Origin: Flavobacterium omnivorum
GTDB lineage: Bacteria > Bacteroidota > Bacteroidia > Flavobacteriales > Flavobacteriaceae
Length of the DNA: 64,000 bases
Reading direction: 5' to 3'
Assembly (NCBI RefSeq): GCF_900099915.1
Contig: NZ_FNDB01000001.1
Location: 124,001 to 188,000 of the forward strand
Position 1 is the stretch's first letter. Each line of letters starts with the position of its first letter. The position numbers were made by a program, and so were the translations under genes. Shown here piece by piece: positions 8,480 to 16,981 of this stretch. The notes under the pieces were generated by a model. The model was not told where the DNA came from and did not search any database. It saw nothing but the letters and a program-made list of their open reading frames with translations.

Positions 8480-9478
8480 ATGAATACAATCACAGCCGCA
8501 ATAACCGCTGTTGGAGCTTATGTTCCGGACTTTGTGCTAACCAACAAAGCTCTTGAAACTATGGTGGATACCAATGACGAATGGATTACCTCTCGCACAG
8601 GAATAAAAGAAAGAAGGATTCTCAAAGATGAGGATAAAGGAACTTCTTTTTTGGCTGTAAAAGCTGCGCAAGATTTATTGGCTAAAGCCAATATTGATCC
8701 TTTGGAAATAGATTTATTGATAATGGCAACTGCAACACCAGATATGCCAGTAGCAGCAACGGGCGTATATGTTGCCACTCAGATTGGAGCTACAAATGCA
8801 TTTGCGTATGATTTGCAGGCAGCCTGTTCCAGCTTCTTATTTGGCATGTCAACAGCAGCAGCTTACATCGAATCAGGAAGATATAAAAAAGTGCTATTGA
8901 TAGGCGCAGATAAAATGTCCTCTATCGTAGATTACACGGATCGTTCGACCTGCATTATTTTTGGGGATGGTGCCGGTGCAGTATTATTTGAACCTAACTA
9001 TGAAGGATTAGGATTGCAAGACGAATACCTTCGTAGTGATGGAATAGGCAGAGATTTTTTGAAAATTGATGCAGGTGGTTCTCTTAATCCAACGACTCTT
9101 CAAACGGTAACAGATAATAAACACAATATTGTCCAAGATGGGAAAACTGTTTTTAAGTATGCGGTTACTAATATGGCGGATTCAAGCGAATTAATTCTCA
9201 AAAGAAATAATTTGACCAATGAAGATGTTGATTGGCTAGTTCCTCATCAGGCTAATAAACGTATTATTGATGCTACGGCTAACAGAATGAACCTCGAAGA
9301 TTCTAAGGTGCTAATGAATATAGAGAAATACGGAAACACGACTTCGGCCACTTTGCCATTAGTACTAAGTGATTTTGAACATTTATTCAAAAAAGGTGAT
9401 GTTATAATTTTGGCTGCTTTTGGAGGTGGATTCACTTGGGGATCTATTTATCTAAAATGGGCATACGACAAAAAATAA
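8480..9478 (+). CDS. fabH: 3-oxoacyl-[ACP] synthase III
   Basis: This 332-residue KAS III condenses acetyl-CoA (or branched primers) with malonyl-ACP to start fatty-acid elongation. The Cys-His-Asn triad is C116 (LQAACSSF), H256 (VPHQANKR) and N286 (YGNTTSA). An upstream in-frame ATG at 8471 would add three residues (MHT); the ATG at 8480 is preferred because it matches the family length. accB follows after 23 bases and accC after that, so this is an initiation cluster for fatty-acid synthesis. Confidence 0.95.
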   Translation: MNTITAAITAVGAYVPDFVLTNKALETMVDTNDEWITSRTGIKERRILKDEDKGTSFLAVKAAQDLLAKANIDPLEIDLLIMATATPDMPVAATGVYVATQIGATNAFAYDLQAACSSFLFGMSTAAAYIESGRYKKVLLIGADKMSSIVDYTDRSTCIIFGDGAGAVLFEPNYEGLGLQDEYLRSDGIGRDFLKIDAGGSLNPTTLQTVTDNKHNIVQDGKTVFKYAVTNMADSSELILKRNNLTNEDVDWLVPHQANKRIIDATANRMNLEDSKVLMNIEKYGNTTSATLPLVLSDFEHLFKKGDVIILAAFGGGFTWGSIYLKWAYDKK

Positions 9479-9501
9479 ATTTAAACTAAAAACAAATAAT
9501 T

Positions 9502-9981
9502 ATGGATTTAAAAGAAATTCAAAATCTAATCAAGTTTGTAGCAAATTCAGGAGTTGCAGAAGTTAAGTTGGAAATGGATGATGTCAAAATCACCATTAGA
9601 ACAACTTTGGAAGGAAATGTAACAGAGACCACTTATGTGCAACAAATGCCTGCTCAAGCGGTACCTCAGCAAGTAGCAGCTGCACCACAAATGGCACCTG
9701 TGGCCGCTGTCCCTGAGGCTCCAGTAGTTGAAAATTCACATTATATCACTATAAAATCTCCAATTATTGGGACTTTTTATAGAAAACCATCTCCGGATAA
9801 ACCAATGTTTGTGGAAGTAGGTAAAACTATTTCTAAAGGGGACGTTCTTTGTGTAATCGAAGCGATGAAATTATTTAACGAAATCGAATCTGAAATTTCT
9901 GGTAAAATTGTAAAAATTTTAGTGGACGATATGTCACCAGTTGAATTTGACCAACCATTATTCCTAGTAGATCCATCATAA
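9502..9981 (+). CDS. accB: Biotin carboxyl carrier protein of acetyl-CoA carboxylase
   Basis: This 159-residue protein has an N-terminal helical region, a flexible Ala/Pro/Gln-rich linker (about residues 45-76) and a C-terminal biotinyl domain. The biotinylated lysine is K123 in the motif EAMKLFNE. It carries carboxybiotin from the biotin carboxylase to the carboxyltransferase. It lies between fabH and accC in one transcription unit. Confidence 0.96.
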   Translation: MDLKEIQNLIKFVANSGVAEVKLEMDDVKITIRTTLEGNVTETTYVQQMPAQAVPQQVAAAPQMAPVAAVPEAPVVENSHYITIKSPIIGTFYRKPSPDKPMFVEVGKTISKGDVLCVIEAMKLFNEIESEISGKIVKILVDDMSPVEFDQPLFLVDPS

Positions 9982-9983
9982 GA

Positions 9984-10006
9984 AATTATAAATTATAAAT
10001 TATAAA
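9984..10006. repeat. AT-rich heptamer repeat (ATAAATT)3 in the accB-accC spacer
   Basis: Three ATAAATT-phased units occupy 9984-10006, followed by diverged AAATTTAAAATT-type sequence up to the accC start. The 7-base period is the same as in the spacer arrays upstream of sdhB and rpoN. Confidence 0.6.
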
Positions 10007-10079
10007 TTTTGAATGATGAGTTTTCGTTATTTGAAATAATTTAAAATTTAAAATTCAACATTTAAAATTTCAAAAAAAG

Positions 10080-11426
10080 ATGTTTAAAAAAATATTAATT
10101 GCAAATAGAGGGGAAATTGCGTTACGCGTAATTAGAACTTGCAAGGAGATGGGTATAAAAACGGTAGCCGTTTATTCTACTGCTGATGCTGAAAGTTTAC
10201 ATGTAAAGTTTGCTGACGAAGCAGTTTGTATTGGGCCGCCTCCAAGCAACTTGTCCTATTTGAAGATGTCAAACATAATTGCAGCTGCTGAAATTACAAA
10301 TGCAGATGCAATACATCCAGGGTATGGATTCCTTTCTGAAAATTCGAAGTTTTCAAAAATTTGTCAAGAACATGGTATCAAATTCATTGGAGCTTCTCCT
10401 GAGATGATTGATAGAATGGGAGATAAAGCCTCTGCAAAATCGACAATGATTGAAGCAGGTGTTCCTTGTGTACCAGGTTCAGTGGGAATTTTAGAATCTT
10501 ATGACCAGGCCTTGCAATTATCAAGAGATTTTGGTTATCCAGTAATGCTTAAAGCTACTGCTGGTGGCGGTGGAAAAGGAATGCGTGCCGTTTGGAAAGA
10601 GGAAGATTTATTAAAAGCCTGGGAAGGTGCACGTCAGGAATCTGCAGCTGCTTTTGGTAATGACGGAATGTATTTGGAAAAATTAATTGAAGAGCCTCGC
10701 CACATTGAAATTCAGGTTATAGGCGATTCATATGGAAAAGCATGTCACCTTTCTGAGCGAGACTGTTCCGTGCAGAGGCGTCACCAAAAATTGACTGAAG
10801 AAACACCTTCGCCATTTATGACCGATAAATTGCGGGCTGAAATGGGTGCTGCAGCTGTAAAAGCAGCAGAATATATCAAGTATGAAGGTGCAGGAACTGT
10901 AGAGTTCTTAGTAGATAAACATCGTAATTTCTACTTTATGGAGATGAATACTCGTATTCAAGTAGAACATCCTATTACAGAACAAGTTATTGATTATGAT
11001 TTAATTCGTGAACAAATTCTTGTTGCTGCCGGCGTAGCGATATCAGGTAAGAATTACTTACCACAATTGCATGCGATAGAATGCCGTATCAATGCGGAAG
11101 ATCCTTATAATGATTTTCGTCCATCTCCAGGGAAAATCACTACCCTTCACATGCCAGGAGGGCACGGTGTTCGTTTAGATACGCACGTGTATTCAGGATA
11201 TACGATTCCTCCTAATTATGATTCTATGATTGCTAAATTGATTACAACTGCGCAAACTCGTGAGGAAGCAATTAGCAAAATGAGAAGAGCTTTAGATGAA
11301 TTTGTTATCGAGGGAATCAAAACAACGATTCCTTTTCACAGACAGTTAATGGATGATCCGCGTTATATTGCGGGTGATTATACAACGGCATTTATGGATA
11401 CTTTCAAAATGAATGATCCAGAATAG
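10080..11426 (+). CDS. accC: Acetyl-CoA carboxylase, biotin carboxylase subunit
   Basis: This 448-residue enzyme uses ATP and bicarbonate to carboxylate biotin on AccB. Domains in order are the N-terminal pre-ATP-grasp fold ([12 protein letters not shown]), the ATP-grasp domain with the glycine-rich loop [12 protein letters not shown], the catalytic segment [15 protein letters not shown], and the C-terminal domain (ECRINAEDP). All expected active-site residues are present. The gene is the last of fabH-accB-accC and is followed by a hairpin terminator. Confidence 0.97.
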   Translation: MFKKILIANRGEIALRVIRTCKEMGIKTVAVYSTADAESLHVKFADEAVCIGPPPSNLSYLKMSNIIAAAEITNADAIHPGYGFLSENSKFSKICQEHGIKFIGASPEMIDRMGDKASAKSTMIEAGVPCVPGSVGILESYDQALQLSRDFGYPVMLKATAGGGGKGMRAVWKEEDLLKAWEGARQESAAAFGNDGMYLEKLIEEPRHIEIQVIGDSYGKACHLSERDCSVQRRHQKLTEETPSPFMTDKLRAEMGAAAVKAAEYIKYEGAGTVEFLVDKHRNFYFMEMNTRIQVEHPITEQVIDYDLIREQILVAAGVAISGKNYLPQLHAIECRINAEDPYNDFRPSPGKITTLHMPGGHGVRLDTHVYSGYTIPPNYDSMIAKLITTAQTREEAISKMRRALDEFVIEGIKTTIPFHRQLMDDPRYIAGDYTTAFMDTFKMNDPE

Positions 11427-11447
11427 AAATACTAAACTTATATTTTT

Positions 11448-11479
11448 AAAACCTTGCAGCGATGCAAGGTTTTTTTTTT
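11448..11479 (+). terminator. Terminator after accC
   Basis: AAAACCTTGCA (11448-11458) pairs with TGCAAGGTTTT around GCGA and is followed by a long T-run. Confidence 0.85.
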
Positions 11480-11695
11480 GGATCGAATTTTTTCAGAACA
11501 AGCAGCAAGGCGTGTAAATAATACACAGGATACTCACAAAATTGCCCAATTGCCCCGTTTACAAAGTTTGTATTTTTTTATAAAACATTGTTTTTAAGAT
11601 ATTTATGAAGATGGTGGGTTGTATTGTAAAAGTGGTATGATTATTCTATTACCATTAGCAACAAAAACAAATAAACAATCTATAAAACATACATT

Positions 11696-11992
11696 ATGAA
11701 AAAGTTAATCTTATCCGCAGCCATTATTTTAGGAAGTGTATCTACTTACGCAATCACAGTGCCTAGTACAGTTGGAGTAGTACAAACAACTACCATTCAA
11801 GAAGAATATATTGAAGTTAAATTAGGGGAAGTTCCTGTGGCAATTATGGAGGCATTAAAAGGAGCCTATCCAAAAACAGTTTTAGACAAAGCGTATATCA
11901 ATGCAGCCAAAGAATATAAGTTAGAGGTTACCATGGATGGAAAAAAAGGGAATTTGTTTGCGGACGAGAATGGGAAATGGATTAAGAAATAG
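11696..11992 (+). CDS. Secreted PepSY-like protein, tandem copy 1
   Basis: This 98-residue protein has a signal peptide (MKKLILSAAIILGSVSTYA) and one small PepSY-like/BLIP-like domain, recognisable by VPVAIMEALKGAYPKTVLDKAYI and a C-terminal ADENGKWIKK hairpin. Such periplasmic domains occur widely in Bacteroidota, often next to two-component systems; the molecular role is unproven. It is the first of four paralogues in one direction spaced by about 30 bases, so the four form an operon. Its 3' half is nearly identical to that of copy 2, while the 5' half differs. Confidence 0.88.
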   Translation: MKKLILSAAIILGSVSTYAITVPSTVGVVQTTTIQEEYIEVKLGEVPVAIMEALKGAYPKTVLDKAYINAAKEYKLEVTMDGKKGNLFADENGKWIKK

Positions 11993-12022
11993 GCATTAAA
12001 AAATAACAATAAAACAAATATT

Positions 12023-12319
12023 ATGAAAAAGTTAATCTTATCAGCAGCAATCGTTTTAGGAAGTATATCAACTTATGCAGCAATAGTTCCAAATACAATC
12101 CAAGTAGTTAAAACAACAACTACTCAAGAAGAATATACCGAAGTTAAATTAGAGGAAGTTCCTGCGGCAATTATAGAGGCATTAAAAGGAGCCTATTCAA
12201 AAACAGTTTTAGACAAAGCGTATATCAATGCAGCCAAAGAGTATAAGTTAGAGGTTACCATGGATGGAAAAAAAGGGAATTTGTTTGCCGACGAGAATGG
12301 GAAATGGATTCAGAAATAA
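12023..12319 (+). CDS. Secreted PepSY-like protein, tandem copy 2 (chimeric)
   Basis: The protein has 98 residues, with signal peptide MKKLILSAAIVLGSISTYA. It has the same architecture as copy 1. The first 47 residues are identical to copy 3 (one base change in about 144), whereas the section from KTVLDKAYIN to the end matches copy 1 except for one residue near the C-terminus. The spacer before the start is shared with copy 3. This mosaic is what unequal crossing-over between neighbouring copies produces. The function is as for copy 1: a periplasmic PepSY-like domain of unknown partner. Confidence 0.88.
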   Translation: MKKLILSAAIVLGSISTYAAIVPNTIQVVKTTTTQEEYTEVKLEEVPAAIIEALKGAYSKTVLDKAYINAAKEYKLEVTMDGKKGNLFADENGKWIQK

Positions 12320-12349
12320 GCAATTAAAAATAACAATAAAACAAATATT

Positions 12350-12646
12350 ATGAAAAAATTAATCTTATCAGCAGCAATCGTTTTAGGAAGTATATCAACT
12401 TATGCAGCAATAGTTCCAAATACAATCCAAGTAGTTAAAACAACAACTACTCAAGAAGAATATACCGAAGTTAAATTAGAGGAAGTTCCAGTAGCGATTA
12501 TGGATGCGTTGAAAGGGTCCTATCCTAATGCAATTTTAGATAAAGCCTACATCAATGCAAAAAAAGAATATAAACTGGATGTCACAATAGGCGACAAGAA
12601 AGGCAATCTGTTTGCTGATGAAAGCGGAAAATGGATTCAAAAATAG
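12350..12646 (+). CDS. Secreted PepSY-like protein, tandem copy 3
   Basis: This 98-residue paralogue has the same signal peptide and N-terminal 47 residues as copy 2. It differs in the domain core (MDALKGSYPNAILDKAYIN, DVTIGDKKGNLFADE). The more divergent 3' half indicates that copy 3 is older than the copy 1/2 duplication. The gap from copy 2 is 30 bases, consistent with a single transcript. Confidence 0.88.
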   Translation: MKKLILSAAIVLGSISTYAAIVPNTIQVVKTTTTQEEYTEVKLEEVPVAIMDALKGSYPNAILDKAYINAKKEYKLDVTIGDKKGNLFADESGKWIQK

Positions 12647-12682
12647 ATTTTTAAAATAATACTATATCAAAATACAAGTACC

Positions 12683-12973
12683 ATGAAAAAATTAATTTTA
12701 TCAGCAGCCCTAATTATGGGAAGTTTATCTACGTATGCGGTAACAGCTCCATTGCAAAATCCACAAAATCAATCAATACTTGTTCAAGAACGATATGTAG
12801 TAGTAGAGACTGTTCCTGATGCTGTGAAAGCAGCTCTTGAAACGGCCCATCCAGGAGCAATTCTAGAAAAAGCATACATTAATGAAAAGAAAGAATACAA
12901 ATTAGAAATTACAGTTGGAGACCAGAAAGCTACTGTTTACGCGGATGCTGAAGGGAACTGGATAAATAAATAA
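12683..12973 (+). CDS. Secreted PepSY-like protein, tandem copy 4
   Basis: This is the most divergent paralogue, 96 residues long. It has signal peptide MKKLILSAALIMGSLSTYA and a linker rich in N/Q (PLQNPQNQSI), followed by the conserved core VPDAVKAALETAHPGAILEKAYI and a C-terminal hairpin (YADAEGNWINK). A terminator follows, so the four-gene operon ends here and the response regulator downstream is transcribed separately. Confidence 0.88.
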   Translation: MKKLILSAALIMGSLSTYAVTAPLQNPQNQSILVQERYVVVETVPDAVKAALETAHPGAILEKAYINEKKEYKLEITVGDQKATVYADAEGNWINK

Positions 12974-12995
12974 TTGGGGAATTTTTTTATTTTTT

Positions 12996-13031
12996 AAAAA
13001 GAGGGATTGTTTTTGACAATCTCTCTTTTTT
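12996..13031 (+). terminator. Terminator after the PepSY-like array
   Basis: AAAAAGAGGGATTGT pairs with ACAATCTCTCTTTTT (one G-T pair) around a short loop, followed by a T-run. Confidence 0.8.
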
Positions 13032-13093
13032 TTGCAAAAAATTAGGAGAATATAATTTAAATAATTTTATTTTAGCATTAAAGTTAAAATGTG

Positions 13094-14440
13094 ATGGCTA
13101 AAATTTTATTGATTGAGGATGACGTGGCGTTTTGCAAGTTATTAGAAAAATTTCTAATAAAAAAAACCTTTGAGGTTACAACGGCATTTTCTGCTGCGGA
13201 AGCAAAATCTAACATAAAAAGTACTGAATTTGATCTTATTATTACAGATTTAAGGCTTCCTGATTACGACGGAATTACACTGATGTCCGAAATCAAAATG
13301 ACTCACCCTAGTATCCCTATACTTTTAATGACAGGTTATGCTGATGTGAGTACAGCCGTTAAAGCTATAAAAAACGGTGCGGCAGATTATATATCAAAAC
13401 CTTTTAACCCAGAAGAAGTCTTACTGGTTATTAATAATGCTTTACAAATAACGGATGATAAAGGACCACTTAAAACGAGCTTCTTTGTAAAAAGCGAAAA
13501 GAAAGAGGTAAAAATCAATCCAAATAAATTTGTAAAGGGTATCTCTAAAGCTTCTCTAAAGCTTGCGGAACACATCCAATTAGTCAGTCCAACTACTATG
13601 TCTGTTTTGATTATTGGTGAAAGTGGGACCGGAAAAGAAGTCATCGCTAAAAGCATTCACGAAAATAGCTCCAGAAAAAATACTAATTTCATTGCGGTTG
13701 ACTGTGGTTCGATTCCAAAAGAATTGGCCTCAAGTGAGTTCTTTGGTCATATAAAAGGTTCTTTTACAGGAGCTATACAAGATAAAATTGGTTTCTTTGA
13801 AGCAGCAAATGGAGGAACTATTTTTCTGGATGAAATAGGAAATCTCTCTTATGAGAATCAAATCCAGCTTTTGCGTGCCCTGCAAGAAAGAAAAATCAAA
13901 CCCGTTGGTAGTAATAAAGAAATAGAGGTAGATATCCGGATTATTACCGCAACAAATGAAGATTTGCGAGAAGCAGTTAAAAAAGGTGATTTTAGGGAAG
14001 ATCTATACCATAGAATTAATGAATTCTCCATTCATTCTCCATCATTAGTGGAAAGAGAAGAGGATTTGATGTTGTTTTCCGATTTTTTTCTGGAAAAATC
14101 AAATTTGGAATTGAATAAAAACATTATCGGATTTTCTCCTGAAGTGATGGCTATTTTTCAAAATTACAAATGGCCTGGAAACCTTAGGGAACTTCAAAAC
14201 TGTATCAAAAGAGCCACGTTATTGTCACAAGGGGATTTCATTGAAAAAGCAGTATTACCAATCGAGTTTTTTCTAAATGAGGAGAAAAAAACTACGGTAT
14301 TTTCGTTGTCGGAAAATGAAAAAGAAACAATATTAGAGACTTTACATAGAACCAATAACAATAAAACGGAGGCTGCAAAATTGCTCAAAATCAACCGAAA
14401 AACTTTGTATAATAAATTAAAATTATATGGTATTAATTAA
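13094..14440 (+). CDS. Sigma-54-dependent NtrC-family response regulator
   Basis: This 448-residue protein has three domains. The receiver (2-115) has acidic pocket ED(D)9-10, phospho-acceptor D52, T80 and K102. The AAA+ activator domain has Walker A GESGTGKE at 175-182, the sigma-54 contact loop GSFTGA at 222-227 (a variant of GAFTGA) and Walker B GTIFLDE at 241-247. A Fis-type helix-turn-helix lies at the C-terminus (TEAAKLLKINRKTLYNKLK). A GTG three bases upstream is in frame, but the ATG at 13094 is preferred. The gene converges on the hybrid kinase with a 4-base overlap of stops. Together with rpoN at 33321 this window encodes both activator and sigma factor. Confidence 0.93.
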   Translation: MAKILLIEDDVAFCKLLEKFLIKKTFEVTTAFSAAEAKSNIKSTEFDLIITDLRLPDYDGITLMSEIKMTHPSIPILLMTGYADVSTAVKAIKNGAADYISKPFNPEEVLLVINNALQITDDKGPLKTSFFVKSEKKEVKINPNKFVKGISKASLKLAEHIQLVSPTTMSVLIIGESGTGKEVIAKSIHENSSRKNTNFIAVDCGSIPKELASSEFFGHIKGSFTGAIQDKIGFFEAANGGTIFLDEIGNLSYENQIQLLRALQERKIKPVGSNKEIEVDIRIITATNEDLREAVKKGDFREDLYHRINEFSIHSPSLVEREEDLMLFSDFFLEKSNLELNKNIIGFSPEVMAIFQNYKWPGNLRELQNCIKRATLLSQGDFIEKAVLPIEFFLNEEKKTTVFSLSENEKETILETLHRTNNNKTEAAKLLKINRKTLYNKLKLYGIN

Positions 14441-16869
14441 TTTATTTCCTTTTCCAACCGTATAAAAAGAACCGATATTTTATTTTTTAAATCCCGAACT
14501 GCACGATTGATTTCTGATGATTCCGTGTCTTTTAGTTCTAATTGGTCTAAAATATTGCTGATATCGAAAGCTTCTATTTGCTTAAACATCGGATTCATTT
14601 TATGAGTAATATTTTTAATTAGGGTATAATTGTTATCTAACGCGGCTTGCTCTAACAACTCTAAATTCTCTCTTGAGCTCGTCATAAATACTTTTAAAAC
14701 TTCTTTTAAAGCTTCCTTTTCATTCGGTAAAAATGCTTTTAGTACTTTTAGCGAATACAGTTTATCACCATTTTTAGAATTATTATTTTTAGCTGGAATG
14801 ATAGGAATCTCGCTCTTGTTAAAAATGGCGTTTATAGTTTTTAGCATCACTTTTGGTGAAAAGGGTTTTCGGATTACGGGTGCAAATCCTGCTCTTTTAT
14901 AATCTTCTAAACTTAAATCTTGTCTTCCGGTTACTGCAATTACTGCTTGGTTCTTATAATTTAATTTAAGTGTGTTTTGTAATTCCTTCATAAAGATGAA
15001 ACCGTCCATATTGGGCATTTGTATATCAGTAATAACGAAGTCAAATGCATTATTTTCTATCCAAATAAGTGCTTCAGGTGCATTGTTAAATGGGAAAACA
15101 CTATAATGATGCTGTCTTAGGACTTCAGTTGTTAGCTGTAATAAACTTTGATCATCATCAATAATAATGGCAATGAGCTTCTTTTTTGAGGTGTCAAATA
15201 GAAGCTTTTTCTCTAATAAAGTGTTGTCATAGCACAATGGAATTTGGATTTCAAAAACACTTCCTTTACCCAATACACTTTTTACTTTTAAAGTTCCCCC
15301 CAGGATTGTTGTCATTTTTTTGGATATGGTAAGTCCCAAACCAGTTCCACCATATTTTTTTTCTATTTTATCATCAGCTTGCGTAAATTCTTCAAAAATC
15401 AGTTGCTGATTTTTTTCTGCAATACCAATCCCTGAATCTTCAATTTGAATAGTTATTTTATTAGTTTCAAAATTTGCTTTGACTTCAACTTTTATGAATC
15501 CTTTTTCCGTGAATTTAAATGCATTCCCTATGACATTAGACAAAATTTGTCTCAGTCGAAAAGGATCACCAACAATTCTTTGCTGCAAAGTTGGGTCTAT
15601 ATCAAGGAGTAGCTGTATTGGTTTTTGCGGATAAACGGATTGAATGCTTTTGCCGACTTCATTTATGATATCAGGTAAGGAAAAAGGGATTTTTTCAATG
15701 GTAATTTTACCTGCTTCAATTTGAGTAAAATCCAACAAGTCTTGTACCAACTTGGAGATATAGTCGGAGGATCCCTTGATGTTTTTTGTAAAATACAGTT
15801 GCTTGGTGTTTAAATCTGAATTGCTCAGCAGTTCTGTATAGCCAATAATAGTGCTTAATGGTGTTTTTAAATCATGGCTTACTGTCGAAATAAGTTGTTC
15901 CCTACTAGTTAGTAATTTTCTAGCTTTCAAACTAGCAGTCTCTAATTGTTTCTTGTATGATTGCGTTTTAGAAAAGTCATTCAAAATTAAAATTAGAAAA
16001 AATAATGTCAGCAGCAATCCAATTATTGCCGCGGTAGTAACAATTTGATTCGTTTTTTTTAAAGATGCTTCTCGTCCTAAATAAATCTGGGTTGTGTTTA
16101 AGATAATTTCTCTCTCTATAATTCCAAGGACTTTCCTCAATTGATCCGAGATTGAAAGTTCATTTTGAAGTAATTTATTTTCCTCAAGATTCAATAACTT
16201 TTTCTTATTTGCAGTCTCTTTCTGTACTTGATTCAGCAAGATTTTTGAAACCGATATAATAGAATCAGATGCTTTTTTACTTAATGTGTTTGTGCTGTCG
16301 TCCGGGATATTTTGATTTAAATAGGCAACATATTTCTGGAGTACGTTCCGCTCATAATTGCCCATCGTTGCAGGGCTTTTTACAAAGTCTTCTAATTGAA
16401 GTTTCCGCATTGAAGACTCCATTTTAGTTAAATCGGAGATGGCATTGCTGACTGCAGCTTCATCTTCGGTTTTATTTTTTATAGCTTTTAATTGCTGAAT
16501 ATTCTGAATTTTTTTGGATAATAATACCTGTACGCTATCCAGTAATTTGATTTGATATGAAGTAGAAACTACTGCTTTCAAGGAATCAATGTTAACTTTC
16601 AGTATTATAGTCTTTGCTACATAATCTTTGAAATCTTTTTCAGATTCTGACTGAATGGCGATTCGGGCCATGCTCTCCGTTTCGTACAAATCGTACAATA
16701 CATTACTTACCTTGAGAATAGAACTGTTTTTCTCCGTAAATCGGTTTTCGTTTTTAGAAAAGCTTTTGTTTTCAGAATATAAAAACCAAGCGACACTTCC
16801 AAAAAGAAGCACCAGAACTAGGTAGCTTATAAAAACTTTTATAGGAATGTAACTTTTTTTATTTTCCAT
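14437..16869 (-). CDS. Hybrid sensor histidine kinase with receiver and Hpt domains
   Basis: This 810-residue inner-membrane kinase has TM1 at about 13-31, an extracytoplasmic four-helix-type sensor (32-275) and TM2 (277-297). These are followed by HisKA with phospho-acceptor H332 (TVSHDLKTPLST), an ATPase with N box (NVIGNAFKF), G1 (DSGIGIAEK) and G2 (GGTGLGL), a receiver (about 572-690, with ITDIQMPNMDGF), and a C-terminal Hpt (ITHKMNPMFKQ). It can thus run an internal four-step phosphorelay. Its convergent partner is the NtrC-type regulator, probably its output. The periplasmic input may be related to the PepSY-like proteins nearby, which is inference only. Confidence 0.92.
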   Translation of the reverse strand: MENKKSYIPIKVFISYLVLVLLFGSVAWFLYSENKSFSKNENRFTEKNSSILKVSNVLYDLYETESMARIAIQSESEKDFKDYVAKTIILKVNIDSLKAVVSTSYQIKLLDSVQVLLSKKIQNIQQLKAIKNKTEDEAAVSNAISDLTKMESSMRKLQLEDFVKSPATMGNYERNVLQKYVAYLNQNIPDDSTNTLSKKASDSIISVSKILLNQVQKETANKKKLLNLEENKLLQNELSISDQLRKVLGIIEREIILNTTQIYLGREASLKKTNQIVTTAAIIGLLLTLFFLILILNDFSKTQSYKKQLETASLKARKLLTSREQLISTVSHDLKTPLSTIIGYTELLSNSDLNTKQLYFTKNIKGSSDYISKLVQDLLDFTQIEAGKITIEKIPFSLPDIINEVGKSIQSVYPQKPIQLLLDIDPTLQQRIVGDPFRLRQILSNVIGNAFKFTEKGFIKVEVKANFETNKITIQIEDSGIGIAEKNQQLIFEEFTQADDKIEKKYGGTGLGLTISKKMTTILGGTLKVKSVLGKGSVFEIQIPLCYDNTLLEKKLLFDTSKKKLIAIIIDDDQSLLQLTTEVLRQHHYSVFPFNNAPEALIWIENNAFDFVITDIQMPNMDGFIFMKELQNTLKLNYKNQAVIAVTGRQDLSLEDYKRAGFAPVIRKPFSPKVMLKTINAIFNKSEIPIIPAKNNNSKNGDKLYSLKVLKAFLPNEKEALKEVLKVFMTSSRENLELLEQAALDNNYTLIKNITHKMNPMFKQIEAFDISNILDQLELKDTESSEINRAVRDLKNKISVLFIRLEKEIN

Positions 16870-16931
16870 GTTTCAAAGATAAAAATAAGAGTAGGCTTTA
16901 AAGTTAAGATATTCAAAAAAGTGTTATTTCT

Positions 16932-16960
16932 ACAAAAAAACCGCACTAGAAATGCGGTTT
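16932..16960 (-). terminator. Terminator of the S9 peptidase gene
   Basis: AAACCGCA (16938-16945) pairs with TGCGGTTT (16953-16960). Read on the minus strand, the hairpin is followed by a run of T, so it ends the peptidase transcript. Confidence 0.75.
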
Positions 16961-16981
16961 GAAGTTTTCGTAAAATAGGTA

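Noticed and set aside
11615..11660. Possible sigma-54 promoter (TGGTATG-N4-TTCTA) before the PepSY-like array
   Set aside because: The -12 GC is missing and only about 8 of 12 consensus positions match; not enough for a call.
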